This document shows positions 27,649-36,638 of a stretch of DNA of 64,000 nucleotides, piece by piece; within the stretch, counting starts at the first letter, position 1, and every line of letters begins with the position of its first letter. The notes beneath the pieces are model-generated. The model worked only from the letters and a program-made list of their open reading frames with translations, did no database searches and was not told the origin of the DNA. Source of the stretch: Paenibacillus algicola (lineage in GTDB: Bacteria > Bacillota > Bacilli > Paenibacillales > Paenibacillaceae); assembly GCF_005577435.1 (NCBI RefSeq), contig NZ_CP040396.1, positions 1,794,501 through 1,858,500 on the forward strand, written 5' to 3'. Position numbers and translations under genes: made by a program.

Positions 27649-27849
27649 ATGCTTTATCCTTCCATTGATGAAATGATGAACAAAGTAGACAGCAAATACT
27701 CGCTCGTTGTCGCGGCTTCCCGCCGTGCCCGCCAGCTTCGTGAAGGACAGACTACCGAGCTGAGTAATCCGAAATCCCACAAGTATGTTGGTGTGGCGCT
27801 TGAAGAAATTTACGGAGACCTGGTTCGGGTGGAGAAGGGCGAAGATTAA
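27649..27849 (+). CDS. rpoZ: RNA polymerase omega subunit
   Basis: The 66-residue protein has the omega pattern: MLYPSIDEMMNKVDSKYSLVVAASRRARQL and KSHKYVGVALEEIYGDLV. It aids RNA polymerase assembly. It lies between gmk and coaBC as in B. subtilis yloH. It is closed by a strong terminator. Confidence 0.95.
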   Translation: MLYPSIDEMMNKVDSKYSLVVAASRRARQLREGQTTELSNPKSHKYVGVALEEIYGDLVRVEKGED

Positions 27850-27889
27850 TTCTTCCCCAACAGCTTTATAGGTATGATCCAAAAATGTG

Positions 27890-27914
27890 ACAACCGCAAG
27901 GTTGTTATTTTTTT
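27890..27914 (+). terminator. Terminator of the remA-gmk-rpoZ unit
   Basis: ACAACC-GCAA-GGTTGT followed by ATTTTTTT. Confidence 0.88.
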
Positions 27915-27985
27915 GAGAAGAAGCAGCTTTGGCGGCATGTCAGTTGCTTCTTTGTTGTTTCAATACAAGCCTGGGAGGGTGCAGC

Positions 27986-29278
27986 ATGTTAAAAGGTAAG
28001 GTCATTGTGCTTGGGGTGACGGGAGGCATTGCCGCGTACAAGGCGGCGGCCTTGTGCAGCAAGCTGGTTCAGAAGGGGGCGGACGTGCATGTCATCATGA
28101 CAGAGTCAGCCAAGCAGTTCATTACCGAGCTGACCCTGCAGTCGCTTTCCAAAAACCCGGTCTACAGCGATACGTTTGATGAGAGAGATCCTTCGGTCGT
28201 CTCCCATATCGATCTTGCGGATAAAGCGGATCTGGTGCTCATCGCGCCTGCCACAGCTAACAGCATCGCCAAAATGGCCCTTGGCCTAGGTGATGATATG
28301 CTGACAACAACTCTGCTGGCAACGACGGCGCCAATCATGGTGTCTCCCGCGATGAACGTGCATATGTACACCCACCCTGCGGTCGTCGCGAACATGAATA
28401 CCCTGGTATCCCGCGGCGTGGGAATGATTGAGCCGGGCGAAGGGCTGCTGGCCTGCGGCTATGTCGGGAAGGGCAGGATGGAGGAGCCCGAAAGCATCGT
28501 ACAGGTAGTGGAGCGCTTTTTCGAGGAGCGTGATGATCAACAGAGCGGGGCTGTTGAGAGAAGAGTGGCCAAGGGTCAGGGGCATGAGGCTGTCAGAGCA
28601 GGCCGCGGCGTCCTGTCCGGCAAAAAAGTGCTGGTCACGGCAGGCGGCACGGTAGAGCGGATCGATCCCGTCCGCTATATTACGAATGACTCCTCCGGCA
28701 AAATGGGGTTTGCTATCGCCAAAGCGGCTCGTGACATGGGGGCTGAGGTTGTACTCATAGCTGCCCGTACTGACGCGCCGCTGCCGGAGGGAGTCACCGT
28801 GCAGCGCGTGGAATCGGCGAAGGACATGTACGACAGGGTCATGTCGGAATTTACGGACAGTGACATTGTCATCAAGGCTGCGGCCGTGGCCGATTACCGG
28901 CCGGAGCAGGAGGCCCCCGTAAAGATTAAGAAGAATGGGGATACGCTCAGCCTGACACTCGTGAAGACCGACGATATTCTGGAAACGCTGGGCCAACGCA
29001 AGACCTCCCAGCTGCTCATCGGCTTTGCGGCGGAAACAGATCATGTGGAAGCTCATGCACTGGACAAGCTGCGGCGCAAGCAGTGTGATCTTATCGTTGC
29101 TAATGATGTGACCGTAGCCGGGGCAGGCTTTGGTGCCGATAGCAATAAGGTGCAGATCTATAATGCGGACGGACTGGTCCGTGACCTGCCATTCATGACC
29201 AAGGAGGAGGTTGCGGTGCAGCTGCTTCTGCTTGCGGCGGAAAGGATTCCAGTCAAGGAGGCGGAATCATGGAAGTAG
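27986..29278 (+). CDS. coaBC: Bifunctional phosphopantothenoylcysteine decarboxylase / phosphopantothenate-cysteine ligase
   Basis: Performs two steps of coenzyme A synthesis. The 430-residue protein has an N-terminal flavin-dependent CoaC domain (GVTGGIAAYKAA, VSHIDLA with the catalytic His, SPAMNVHM, and the active Cys in LLACGYVGKGRM) and a C-terminal CoaB domain from about 210 (VLVTAGGTVERIDPVRYITN, then VIKAAAVADYRP). A Gln/Gly/Arg-rich linker (about 185-210) joins them. ATG 27986 follows TGGGAGGGTGC. The end overlaps priA by 10 bp. Confidence 0.95.
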   Translation: MLKGKVIVLGVTGGIAAYKAAALCSKLVQKGADVHVIMTESAKQFITELTLQSLSKNPVYSDTFDERDPSVVSHIDLADKADLVLIAPATANSIAKMALGLGDDMLTTTLLATTAPIMVSPAMNVHMYTHPAVVANMNTLVSRGVGMIEPGEGLLACGYVGKGRMEEPESIVQVVERFFEERDDQQSGAVERRVAKGQGHEAVRAGRGVLSGKKVLVTAGGTVERIDPVRYITNDSSGKMGFAIAKAARDMGAEVVLIAARTDAPLPEGVTVQRVESAKDMYDRVMSEFTDSDIVIKAAAVADYRPEQEAPVKIKKNGDTLSLTLVKTDDILETLGQRKTSQLLIGFAAETDHVEAHALDKLRRKQCDLIVANDVTVAGAGFGADSNKVQIYNADGLVRDLPFMTKEEVAVQLLLLAAERIPVKEAESWK

Positions 29279-31806
29279 CCAAGGTGATTGTTGATGTGCC
29301 GTCCAAGGATACAGACCGGCCCTTTGACTATTTGATCCCCAAGCGGCTGAGCCCTTGGGTGGATGTTGGCAGCCGGGTCGGGGTGCCGTTTGGCAATCGG
29401 ACGCTTCAAGGGTTCGTGGTCTCGCTGCATCTGAGATCGGAGGTGGAGACGTCCCGGATCAAGGAGATTGGGGAGGTGCTCGACTTCTCCCCTCCATTGT
29501 CCCGGGAGCTCGTGGAGCTGAGTGTGTGGATGAAGGAGCGCTATGCCTGCAGGCAGATTACCGTTCTGCAATCCATGCTGCCGACGGCCCTGAAAGGAAA
29601 GGCGGAGCGGTATGTAGCTCTCGCCGATCCCGGTGAGAGCTCGGTGCAGGAGCAGCATCAGCATGGCGTGCTATTCGCAGCGGCTCCGCAGACGGAAGGG
29701 GAGCAGCGTATGCTGGATTTCGTCAAGCAGCGGGGTGAGGTGTCGCTGGAGCAGCTGAACCGTGCTTTTCCCGAGGATTCGGCCAGTCTCAAGGCCTTGC
29801 TGGCTCAGGGGCTGCTGCGTGAATATCAGCAGATCAAGGACAAGCTGCAGAAAAAAACGATGAAGGCAGTCTCTCTCAGCATCGGCCTTGCGGAAGCGAG
29901 GCAGGCTCTGGAGAGCTTTTCTTCCAAAGCGCAGCGTCAGAAGGAGGTCCTCTCCTATGTTGTGGACATGGAGGCCTTTCTTCCTCTATCTCTGCAGGAG
30001 GTGCTGACAGCTGTCGGTGTGACCGCCGGAACGGTGAAGGCTCTGGCAGACAAAGGCTTTATTAACATACAGGATATGGAAGTGCAGCGTGACCCTTATA
30101 AAGGCAGAAGCTTCAAGCCTACAGAGCCGCTTACGCTGACCGCTGAGCAGGAGCATGTATACTCCCGCATTGTAAGGAAGCTGGAGTCAAGAGATCATGG
30201 CGTGTTTCTGCTGCACGGGGTCACAGGCAGCGGGAAGACCGAAATCTATTTGCAGACCATTCAGCGCTGTCTAGAGCAGGAGCGGCAGGCAATCGTGCTC
30301 GTTCCTGAAATTTCACTGACCCCGCAAATGGTGGAGCGCTTCAAGGGACGGTTCGGAGATCGGGTGGCTGTAATGCACAGCCGTCTCTCCCAGGGAGAAC
30401 GTTATGATGAATGGCGCAAAATCAATGAAGGACACGCTTCGGTCGTCGTTGGCGCCCGCTCGGCAGTTTTTGCTCCTTTTCAATCCCTGGGACTGATTAT
30501 TATGGATGAAGAGCATGAAACCTCTTATAAACAGGAGGAAACTCCCAAATACCATGCCAGAGATGTTGCGATTCGCCGGGCGTCCCAGGCCGGTGCTGCC
30601 GTCATTCTGGGATCGGCTACGCCTTCATTGGAAAGCTATTTCGCGGCGAGATCGAAGTCCCAGGAGGATTTCGAGCCGGAGCTGCTGGAGATGCCCACCC
30701 GCGCGCTGGGGAACCGACTGCCAGAGGTCCGCATTGTCGATATGCGGGAGGAGCTCAAGGATGGCAACCGCTCCATGTTCAGCCGCTCCCTGCATGAGGC
30801 GCTCGCCGCCCGGCTGGAACGGCAGGAGCAGAGTGTGCTGCTGCTGAACCGGCGCGGCTACTCCACCTTCGTGATGTGCCGCAGCTGCGGATATGTTGCG
30901 CAGTGCGGGGAGTGTGATATTTCACTGACCTATCACCAGAAGGCCAACAATCTCCGCTGTCACTATTGCGGCTATGCCGCCCCGGCGCCGGAGGTCTGCC
31001 CTGACTGTGGCAGCGAGCATATCCGTTATTTCGGTACAGGCACCCAGCGGGTAGAAGAAGAGCTTGCGAAGCTGTTCCCCGGGATCCGCGTCATTCGGAT
31101 GGACGTGGACACCACGACCGAGAAGGGCTCTCACGAGAAGCTGCTGAAGCAGTTTCGGGAGAAAAAAGGGGATGTGCTGCTAGGCACCCAAATGGTGGCG
31201 AAGGGTCTGGATTTTCCGGATGTCACCCTGGTCGGGGTCATTACGGCAGATTCGGCATTGAATCTTCCGGATTTCCGGGCGGCCGAAAAAACCTTTCAGC
31301 TGCTGACGCAGGTAGCAGGCCGGGCGGGACGTCATCACCTCCCGGGAGAGGTGTTTATTCAATCCTATACGCCAGACCATTATTCCATTATTCATGCCAG
31401 CGGCCATGACTACCTGTCGTTTGTCAAAGATGAGCTGAAGCATCGCAAAGCGCTGCACTATCCGCCATACTGCCGGCTCATTCTCGTCACCTTATCCCAT
31501 GAGCAGCTGACGGTGCTGGTCCGGGCGGCGGAGAATTATGCCGGTGATCTGAAGAACAAGGCAGACCGCCGCGGCTGGTTTGGCAGCCTGGATCGCTTTT
31601 CAGCAGAAGCGCTGGATGTGCTGGGGCCTGTCGCATCCCCGATCCCCCGGCTCAAGAATAGATACCGGTTCCAATGTATGATAAAATGGCGTGGAAACAT
31701 GGACGCCGTATCGCTTGTACGCCAGGTGGCGGAGGAGCTGCAGGAGGCTGCGCGCGATCAAACCCTGCAGATCAGTATTGATGTGGATCCGCAAATGTTA
31801 ATGTGA
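29269..31806 (+). CDS. priA: Primosomal protein N' (replication restart helicase)
   Basis: Recognises stalled or repaired forks and reloads the replicative helicase. The 845-residue protein has an N-terminal DNA-binding domain (DVPSKDTDRPFDYLIP), Walker A GVTGSGKTE near 318-326, the DEEH box, and a zinc-binding insert with eight Cys (CRSCGYVAQCGECD and CHYCGYAAPAPEVCPDCGSE), followed by motifs V and VI (GTQMVAKGLDFPDVTLV, QVAGRAGRH). It is somewhat longer than E. coli PriA, as usual for Firmicutes. It overlaps coaBC. Confidence 0.96.
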   Translation: MEVAKVIVDVPSKDTDRPFDYLIPKRLSPWVDVGSRVGVPFGNRTLQGFVVSLHLRSEVETSRIKEIGEVLDFSPPLSRELVELSVWMKERYACRQITVLQSMLPTALKGKAERYVALADPGESSVQEQHQHGVLFAAAPQTEGEQRMLDFVKQRGEVSLEQLNRAFPEDSASLKALLAQGLLREYQQIKDKLQKKTMKAVSLSIGLAEARQALESFSSKAQRQKEVLSYVVDMEAFLPLSLQEVLTAVGVTAGTVKALADKGFINIQDMEVQRDPYKGRSFKPTEPLTLTAEQEHVYSRIVRKLESRDHGVFLLHGVTGSGKTEIYLQTIQRCLEQERQAIVLVPEISLTPQMVERFKGRFGDRVAVMHSRLSQGERYDEWRKINEGHASVVVGARSAVFAPFQSLGLIIMDEEHETSYKQEETPKYHARDVAIRRASQAGAAVILGSATPSLESYFAARSKSQEDFEPELLEMPTRALGNRLPEVRIVDMREELKDGNRSMFSRSLHEALAARLERQEQSVLLLNRRGYSTFVMCRSCGYVAQCGECDISLTYHQKANNLRCHYCGYAAPAPEVCPDCGSEHIRYFGTGTQRVEEELAKLFPGIRVIRMDVDTTTEKGSHEKLLKQFREKKGDVLLGTQMVAKGLDFPDVTLVGVITADSALNLPDFRAAEKTFQLLTQVAGRAGRHHLPGEVFIQSYTPDHYSIIHASGHDYLSFVKDELKHRKALHYPPYCRLILVTLSHEQLTVLVRAAENYAGDLKNKADRRGWFGSLDRFSAEALDVLGPVASPIPRLKNRYRFQCMIKWRGNMDAVSLVRQVAEELQEAARDQTLQISIDVDPQMLM

Positions 31807-31869
31807 TATTGCATATACATTGCTATATAAGAATTCAACAATTATAGAAAGCATGAGGAAGGTGTCGTT

Positions 31870-32367
31870 ATGGCCATTCGCATTATTGTTAAAGAACCGG
31901 ATGAAGTGCTGCACAAGGTCGCCAAAGAGGTGACCAAAATTACCCCGAACGTTCAGAAGCTGCTGGACGATATGGCAGATACGATGTATGATGCCGACGG
32001 GGTCGGCCTGGCTGCTCCGCAGGTAGGTATTTTGAAGCGGCTGATCGTGGTTGATGCCGGTGACGAGCACGGGCTGATCAAGATGATCAATCCCGAAATT
32101 CTGGAGCGTGACGGAGAACAGCTCGGACCTGAAGGCTGTCTCAGCATCCCCGGCTGGAACGGAGATGTTCGCCGGGCGGAGCAGGTAAAGGTTAAGGGAC
32201 TGGACCGCGAAGGCAAGGAGCTGATCGTGACAGCAACAGGTTTGCTTTCCCGCGCTTTCCAGCATGAGATCGATCATTTGAATGGCGTCCTCTTTACGGA
32301 TATTGCCGAGCGCGTTTATGAATTCGATCCCAATCAGCCTCCCCGGAGGGAGCTGGAGAATCGATGA
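31870..32367 (+). CDS. def: Peptide deformylase
   Basis: Removes the formyl group from nascent N-termini. The 165-residue protein has the three family motifs GVGLAAPQVG (44-53), EGCLSIPG with metal ligand C90, and QHEIDH with H132, E133 and H136. It is of the type 1 (short, Fe/Zn) class. It overlaps fmt by 4 bp (ATGA), giving coupled synthesis of the two enzymes of formyl-Met handling. Confidence 0.96.
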   Translation: MAIRIIVKEPDEVLHKVAKEVTKITPNVQKLLDDMADTMYDADGVGLAAPQVGILKRLIVVDAGDEHGLIKMINPEILERDGEQLGPEGCLSIPGWNGDVRRAEQVKVKGLDREGKELIVTATGLLSRAFQHEIDHLNGVLFTDIAERVYEFDPNQPPRRELENR

Positions 32368-33302
32368 AGATTGTTTTTATGGGTACCCCGGCCTTTGCTG
32401 TTCCGAGCCTGAATATGCTGCTGGCGGAAGGCTATTCCGTAGTGGCGGTCGTCACCCAGCCGGATCGACCTCAGGGGAGGAAAAAGGTGCTGACGCCCAC
32501 CCCTGTAAAGGAGGCGGCGCTGGCGCACGGAATTCCCGTGCTCCAGCCGCAGCGCCTGCGCAGTCCGGAGGCCGTAGCTGAATTAGCCCGGTACGAGCCG
32601 GACATGATTATAACAGCAGCCTATGGACAGATCCTGCCCAAGGAGGTGCTGGAGCTGCCGCGTCTGGGCTGTCTGAACGTGCACGGCTCTTTGCTGCCGA
32701 AATACCGGGGCGGCGCGCCGATTCAGCGCTGTATTATCAACGGGGAGACGGTGACGGGCATTACGCTGATGTACATGGCCGAAGGACTGGACACCGGGGA
32801 TATGATCGCCAAGAGAGAGGTTCAAATACTGGAGCAGGATACTGCTGGCACCCTGTTTGAGAAGCTGAGCCAGGCTGGCGCAGAGCTGTTGAAGGAACAG
32901 CTTCCGTCGCTTTCGGCCGGAAAGGTTCAGGCAGAGCCGCAGAACGAAGAAGACGCGACCTATGCTCCTAATCTGAAGCGCGAGGATGAGAAGATTGACT
33001 GGAGCCGGTCTGCGCTTGATATTTTTAATCAAATTCGGGGTCTGGTTCCCTTTTCGGGCGCTTTTACTTTATGGGATGAAGCGGTATTCAAGGTCTGGAG
33101 TGCCCGCGTTGAAGCGGAAGAAGGCAGAGCTGGGGATGTAGAGCCCGGCACAGTGCTGAAGCTTGACGACCGCGGCATCCAGGTTCAGACAGGCAGGGGT
33201 GTGCTTAGTCTGGAAACCGTTCAGCCGAGCGGCAAAAAAGCAATGGAGGCAGCCCAGTTCATCCGTGGGACAAGCCTTGTGCCAGGCACGGTGCTGCGGT
33301 GA
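32364..33302 (+). CDS. fmt: Methionyl-tRNA formyltransferase
   Basis: Transfers formyl from 10-formyl-THF to Met-tRNA for initiation. The 312-residue protein has MKIVFMGTPAFAVPSL, VTQPDRPQGRKKVLTPTPVK, and the catalytic LNVHGSLLPKYRGGAPIQRCIINGE segment (about 106-130), with the C-terminal OB-fold domain from about 205. Start and stop overlap def and rsmB by 4 bp each. Confidence 0.96.
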   Translation: MKIVFMGTPAFAVPSLNMLLAEGYSVVAVVTQPDRPQGRKKVLTPTPVKEAALAHGIPVLQPQRLRSPEAVAELARYEPDMIITAAYGQILPKEVLELPRLGCLNVHGSLLPKYRGGAPIQRCIINGETVTGITLMYMAEGLDTGDMIAKREVQILEQDTAGTLFEKLSQAGAELLKEQLPSLSAGKVQAEPQNEEDATYAPNLKREDEKIDWSRSALDIFNQIRGLVPFSGAFTLWDEAVFKVWSARVEAEEGRAGDVEPGTVLKLDDRGIQVQTGRGVLSLETVQPSGKKAMEAAQFIRGTSLVPGTVLR

Positions 33303-34666
33303 CCCGGCATAGCAGAAAGACCAGCGCAAGAGAGCTGGCGATGGATGTCCTGACCCAGGTGGAGCAGGAGCAGGCGTACAGTAATCTGCTGCTGAACAGC
33401 GCCTTAACGCAGTCCTCCCTGGATAAAGGAGATACCGGTCTCGCGACAGAGCTGGTGTATGGAACGATCTCACGCCTGAACACGCTGGATTATTTCCTGG
33501 ACCGCTTCGTCAAGAAGGGGACGGCCAAGCTGCAGCCCTGGGTGCGCAGCCTGCTGCGTCTTAGTCTGTATCAGATCATGTATCTGGATCGGATTCCAGA
33601 GCATGCTGTTGTCAGCGAAGCGGTGAACATTAGCAAGAAGCGGGGACACCAGGGCATCTCCGGGATGGTGAACGGGGTGCTGCGTAGTGTGCTCCGGCAA
33701 AAAGAAGAGCTGGTTGTGCCAGAGCAGTTGCCCTTTGCACAGCGCATTTCCCTGCAGCACTCCCACCCGCTGTGGCTGGTTGAGCGCTGGATAGAGCAGT
33801 ACGGAGAGGCAGCCGCGGAGTCGATCTGCCGCGTGAATAACGAGCCGCCTTCCGTCAGCGTCAGAGTGAATACAACCATGGTGAGCCGGGAGCAGCTGCT
33901 GGCAGAGATGGAGGCTGCGGGCCTGGACGCTGTTCCGTCGAGTCTCAGCCCTTACGGCATTATCGTCCGCAGCGGCGGCAATATGGCCTTTACGGAGTGG
34001 TACCGGGAGGGCATGATCTCTATTCAAGACGAAAGCTCAATGCTCGTCGCGGAGATGGTAGAGCCCCAGCCGGGGATGACGGTTCTGGACTGCTGTGCAG
34101 CTCCGGGAGGCAAAACCACCCATATGGGCGAGCTGATGAAGGATCAGGGGGAGATCCTTGCGAATGACCTCCATGCCCATAAGCAGAAGCTGATCGCAGC
34201 CCAGGCGGAGCGTCTGGGTCTGGCGAGTATTGTTCCGGTGACCGGGAATGCACTGGATCTGCCAAAGGCTCATGAAGAGGCTGCATTTGATCGTGTGCTG
34301 CTGGATGCTCCCTGCTCGGGTCTGGGTGTCATTCGGCGCAAGCCGGATTTGAAGTGGACCAAGACGGCTGAGGACGTAGGCGCGATTGCCGAGCTTCAGC
34401 AGGAGCTGATCCAGGCGGCGGCGAAGCTGGTCAAGCCCGGCGGGCTGCTGGTTTACAGCACCTGTACGATGGAGGAGCGGGAGAATGAAGGCGTCGTGGA
34501 AGGCTTTCTGGCCTCCCGTCCGGAGTTTGAGGTAGAGAAGGATCCCGACGGCTTTCAGGAACGGGTTCGGGAGCAGGCTCTTTCCCGAGGCGGCGGCGTT
34601 CAGATTCTGCCGCAGCATTTTCACAGTGACGGCTTCTATATTGCAAGGCTGAGAAGAGTGCGCTAA
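33299..34666 (+). CDS. rsmB: 16S rRNA m5C967 methyltransferase
   Basis: Methylates cytosine 967 of 16S rRNA with SAM. The 455-residue protein has an N-terminal NusB-like domain (about 1-150), the SAM motif LDCCAAPGGKTTHMGEL, the catalytic cysteines in LDAPCSGLGVIRRKPDLKW and VYSTCTMEERENE, and the C-terminal RsmB fold. The start is GTG 33299, which overlaps the fmt stop. Confidence 0.94.
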   Translation: MTRHSRKTSARELAMDVLTQVEQEQAYSNLLLNSALTQSSLDKGDTGLATELVYGTISRLNTLDYFLDRFVKKGTAKLQPWVRSLLRLSLYQIMYLDRIPEHAVVSEAVNISKKRGHQGISGMVNGVLRSVLRQKEELVVPEQLPFAQRISLQHSHPLWLVERWIEQYGEAAAESICRVNNEPPSVSVRVNTTMVSREQLLAEMEAAGLDAVPSSLSPYGIIVRSGGNMAFTEWYREGMISIQDESSMLVAEMVEPQPGMTVLDCCAAPGGKTTHMGELMKDQGEILANDLHAHKQKLIAAQAERLGLASIVPVTGNALDLPKAHEEAAFDRVLLDAPCSGLGVIRRKPDLKWTKTAEDVGAIAELQQELIQAAAKLVKPGGLLVYSTCTMEERENEGVVEGFLASRPEFEVEKDPDGFQERVREQALSRGGGVQILPQHFHSDGFYIARLRRVR

Positions 34667-34697
34667 CGCCTCTTTTTATAGGGAATTCTGGTTTCGG

Positions 34698-34723
34698 CCC
34701 GCCGCTTCTGGCGGGTTTTCTCT
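34698..34723 (+). terminator. Terminator after rsmB
   Basis: CCCGCC at 34698-34703 pairs with GGCGGG at 34710-34715, followed by TTTTCTCTTTT. A GGTAAAAT extended -10 about 30 bp later probably starts the rlmN transcript. Confidence 0.7.
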
Positions 34724-34804
34724 TTTACGGGCTGTTTTATTTATGGTAAAATAGTAAGAATGAATAAAGAACTGAGTATAAATGAAATAGACAGGTGTGG
34801 TGAA

Positions 34805-35845
34805 ATGAACCCTTTTATATATGATTTATCGTTAGAGGAGCTACAGCAGTGGGCTGTAGAGAATGGAGAGGCGGCTTTTCGCGGAGGCCAGATTTATGAG
34901 TGGCTGTATGTGAAGCGGGTCAATTCCTTTGATGAGATGAGCAATTTGTCCAAGGAGCTGCGCCGCAAGCTGACCGAGCAGTTCAGCTTTGTAACCTTGA
35001 ATGAGATTACGCGCTTTGAATCGAAGGACGGAACGATTAAATTCCTGTTCGGATTGCATGATGATCATGCTATTGAGACTGTAATTATGAAGCATAATTA
35101 CGGCAACAGCATCTGTGTGACGACCCAGGTAGGCTGCCGGATCGGTTGCACCTTCTGCGCCTCTACGCTGGGCGGACTGAAGCGGAACCTGACTGCCGGC
35201 GAGATCGTGGCCCAGGTGGTTCAGGCCCAGAAGATGCTTGATCCTAAAGGGGAACGGGTGAGCAGCATCGTCATCATGGGCTCCGGCGAGCCGTTTGAGA
35301 ACTATGATGCAACCATGAAATTTCTGCGCACGATGATCCACGAGAAGGGACTGAATATCGGACAGCGCCATATTACGGTGTCTACGAGCGGTATTGTTCC
35401 GAATATTTATCAGTTTGCAGAGGAGAACACGCAGATCAACCTGGCGATTTCGATCCATGCGCCTAACGACAAGCTCCGCTCCAAGCTGATGCCGGTTAAT
35501 CGGCGCTTCCCGTTCGAGGATGTCATTGAATCACTGCGTTATTATCAAGCCAAGACAGGCCGCCGGATTACGTTCGAGTATGCGCTGATTGGCGGCATGA
35601 ATGACCAGGTTGAGCACGCCGAGGAGCTGGCGGATGTCATTAAGGACATGAACTGCCACGTCAATCTGATCCCTGTCAATCACGTGCCGGAGCGCAAGTA
35701 TGTGCGAACCTCGCGGAATGATATTTTTAAATTTCAGCGGGCGCTGGCAGACAAGGGTGTTAATGTGACAATTCGCCGTGAGCAAGGCCATGATATTGCG
35801 GCGGCCTGCGGGCAGCTTCGAGCCAAGCATATGGAGTTGGGGTGA
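34805..35845 (+). CDS. rlmN: Radical SAM 23S rRNA / tRNA m2A methyltransferase
   Basis: Methylates C2 of A2503 in 23S rRNA and A37 in some tRNAs. The 346-residue protein has the radical SAM triad [18 protein letters not shown], and the second catalytic Cys in the C-terminal AAACGQL segment. I prefer ATG 34805 over ATG 34760, because the region just before 34760 looks like a -10 element (TATGGTAAAATAG) and 34805 follows AGGTGTGGTGAA. The neighbourhood rsmB-rlmN-prpC is the Bacillus order. Confidence 0.94.
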   Translation: MNPFIYDLSLEELQQWAVENGEAAFRGGQIYEWLYVKRVNSFDEMSNLSKELRRKLTEQFSFVTLNEITRFESKDGTIKFLFGLHDDHAIETVIMKHNYGNSICVTTQVGCRIGCTFCASTLGGLKRNLTAGEIVAQVVQAQKMLDPKGERVSSIVIMGSGEPFENYDATMKFLRTMIHEKGLNIGQRHITVSTSGIVPNIYQFAEENTQINLAISIHAPNDKLRSKLMPVNRRFPFEDVIESLRYYQAKTGRRITFEYALIGGMNDQVEHAEELADVIKDMNCHVNLIPVNHVPERKYVRTSRNDIFKFQRALADKGVNVTIRREQGHDIAAACGQLRAKHMELG

Positions 35846-35852
35846 GCGAAAT

Positions 35853-36638
35853 TTGATCAATACGGTTCATGTGAGTCATGTCGGACGGGTGCGCCAGATC
35901 AATGAGGATTCGGTCCTCGTGCTGCAGCTCGGACATGGCTATACACTCGGCATTGTTGCCGACGGTATGGGGGGACACCTTGCAGGAGACACTGCCAGCA
36001 GGCTTGCGGTACAGACCGTGGCGGAGGATTTCAAGAAGCTGGCAGCTGATTTGGATGGAGAGGCATTAGGCGCAGTGCTGACACAAGCTATTCTCCATGC
36101 CAATGAGGTGATTTACCGCGAAGCTTCCGGCAATGAACGGCTGCACAATATGGGAACCACCATCGTGGCCGTTCTTCTTCGGGAGCATCGGGGCTATATT
36201 GGTCACATCGGAGACAGCAGGGCGTACAAGATTTCCGGCAATCAGGTCAGCCTGCTGACGGAGGATCATACGCTGGTCAATGAATTGTTTAAGAATGGTC
36301 AAATTACTGAAGAAGAGCTGGCTTCGCATCCGCGCAAAAATGTCCTCATTCGGGCGCTGGGTACCGACTCTGAGGTCGAGGTGGAGCTGCGGTCGGTAGA
36401 GCTGGGTGCCGGCGACGTGCTGCTTTTGTGCAGTGACGGGCTGAGTAATCTCGTGAACCGGGAGCGAATGGCCCAGGTCATCGGCTCGGCGGAGCTTCCT
36501 TTGGAGGATAAGGCGGACCGTTTGCTTCAGCTGGCTCTTCTGGCCGGAGGCGACGACAATATTACAGTCGCTTTGCTTCAGCATCAGGAGGAAGCGGCCG
36601 GCAACGAACAAAGGGGTGGAATTCATGATCGGACATGA
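35853..36638 (+). CDS. prpC: PP2C-type Ser/Thr protein phosphatase
   Basis: Dephosphorylates targets of the partner kinase PrkC. The 261-residue protein has all PP2C motifs: VGRVRQINEDSV, VADGMGGHLAGD, GHIGDSRAYK, LLCSDGLSNLV and GGDDNITV. The start is TTG 35853, which follows GGGGTGAG and lies 7 bp after the rlmN stop. An in-frame ATG at 35778 lies inside rlmN and would add residues foreign to the family. It overlaps prkC by 14 bp. Confidence 0.94.
   Translation: MINTVHVSHVGRVRQINEDSVLVLQLGHGYTLGIVADGMGGHLAGDTASRLAVQTVAEDFKKLAADLDGEALGAVLTQAILHANEVIYREASGNERLHNMGTTIVAVLLREHRGYIGHIGDSRAYKISGNQVSLLTEDHTLVNELFKNGQITEEELASHPRKNVLIRALGTDSEVEVELRSVELGAGDVLLLCSDGLSNLVNRERMAQVIGSAELPLEDKADRLLQLALLAGGDDNITVALLQHQEEAAGNEQRGGIHDRT

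Noticed and set aside
29355..29636. 93-codon frame inside priA on the same strand
   Set aside because: Out-of-frame shadow of an intact PriA domain.
35778..35852. ATG start for prpC inside rlmN
   Set aside because: It would add 25 residues foreign to PP2C proteins; the TTG at 35853 has a well-placed ribosome binding site.
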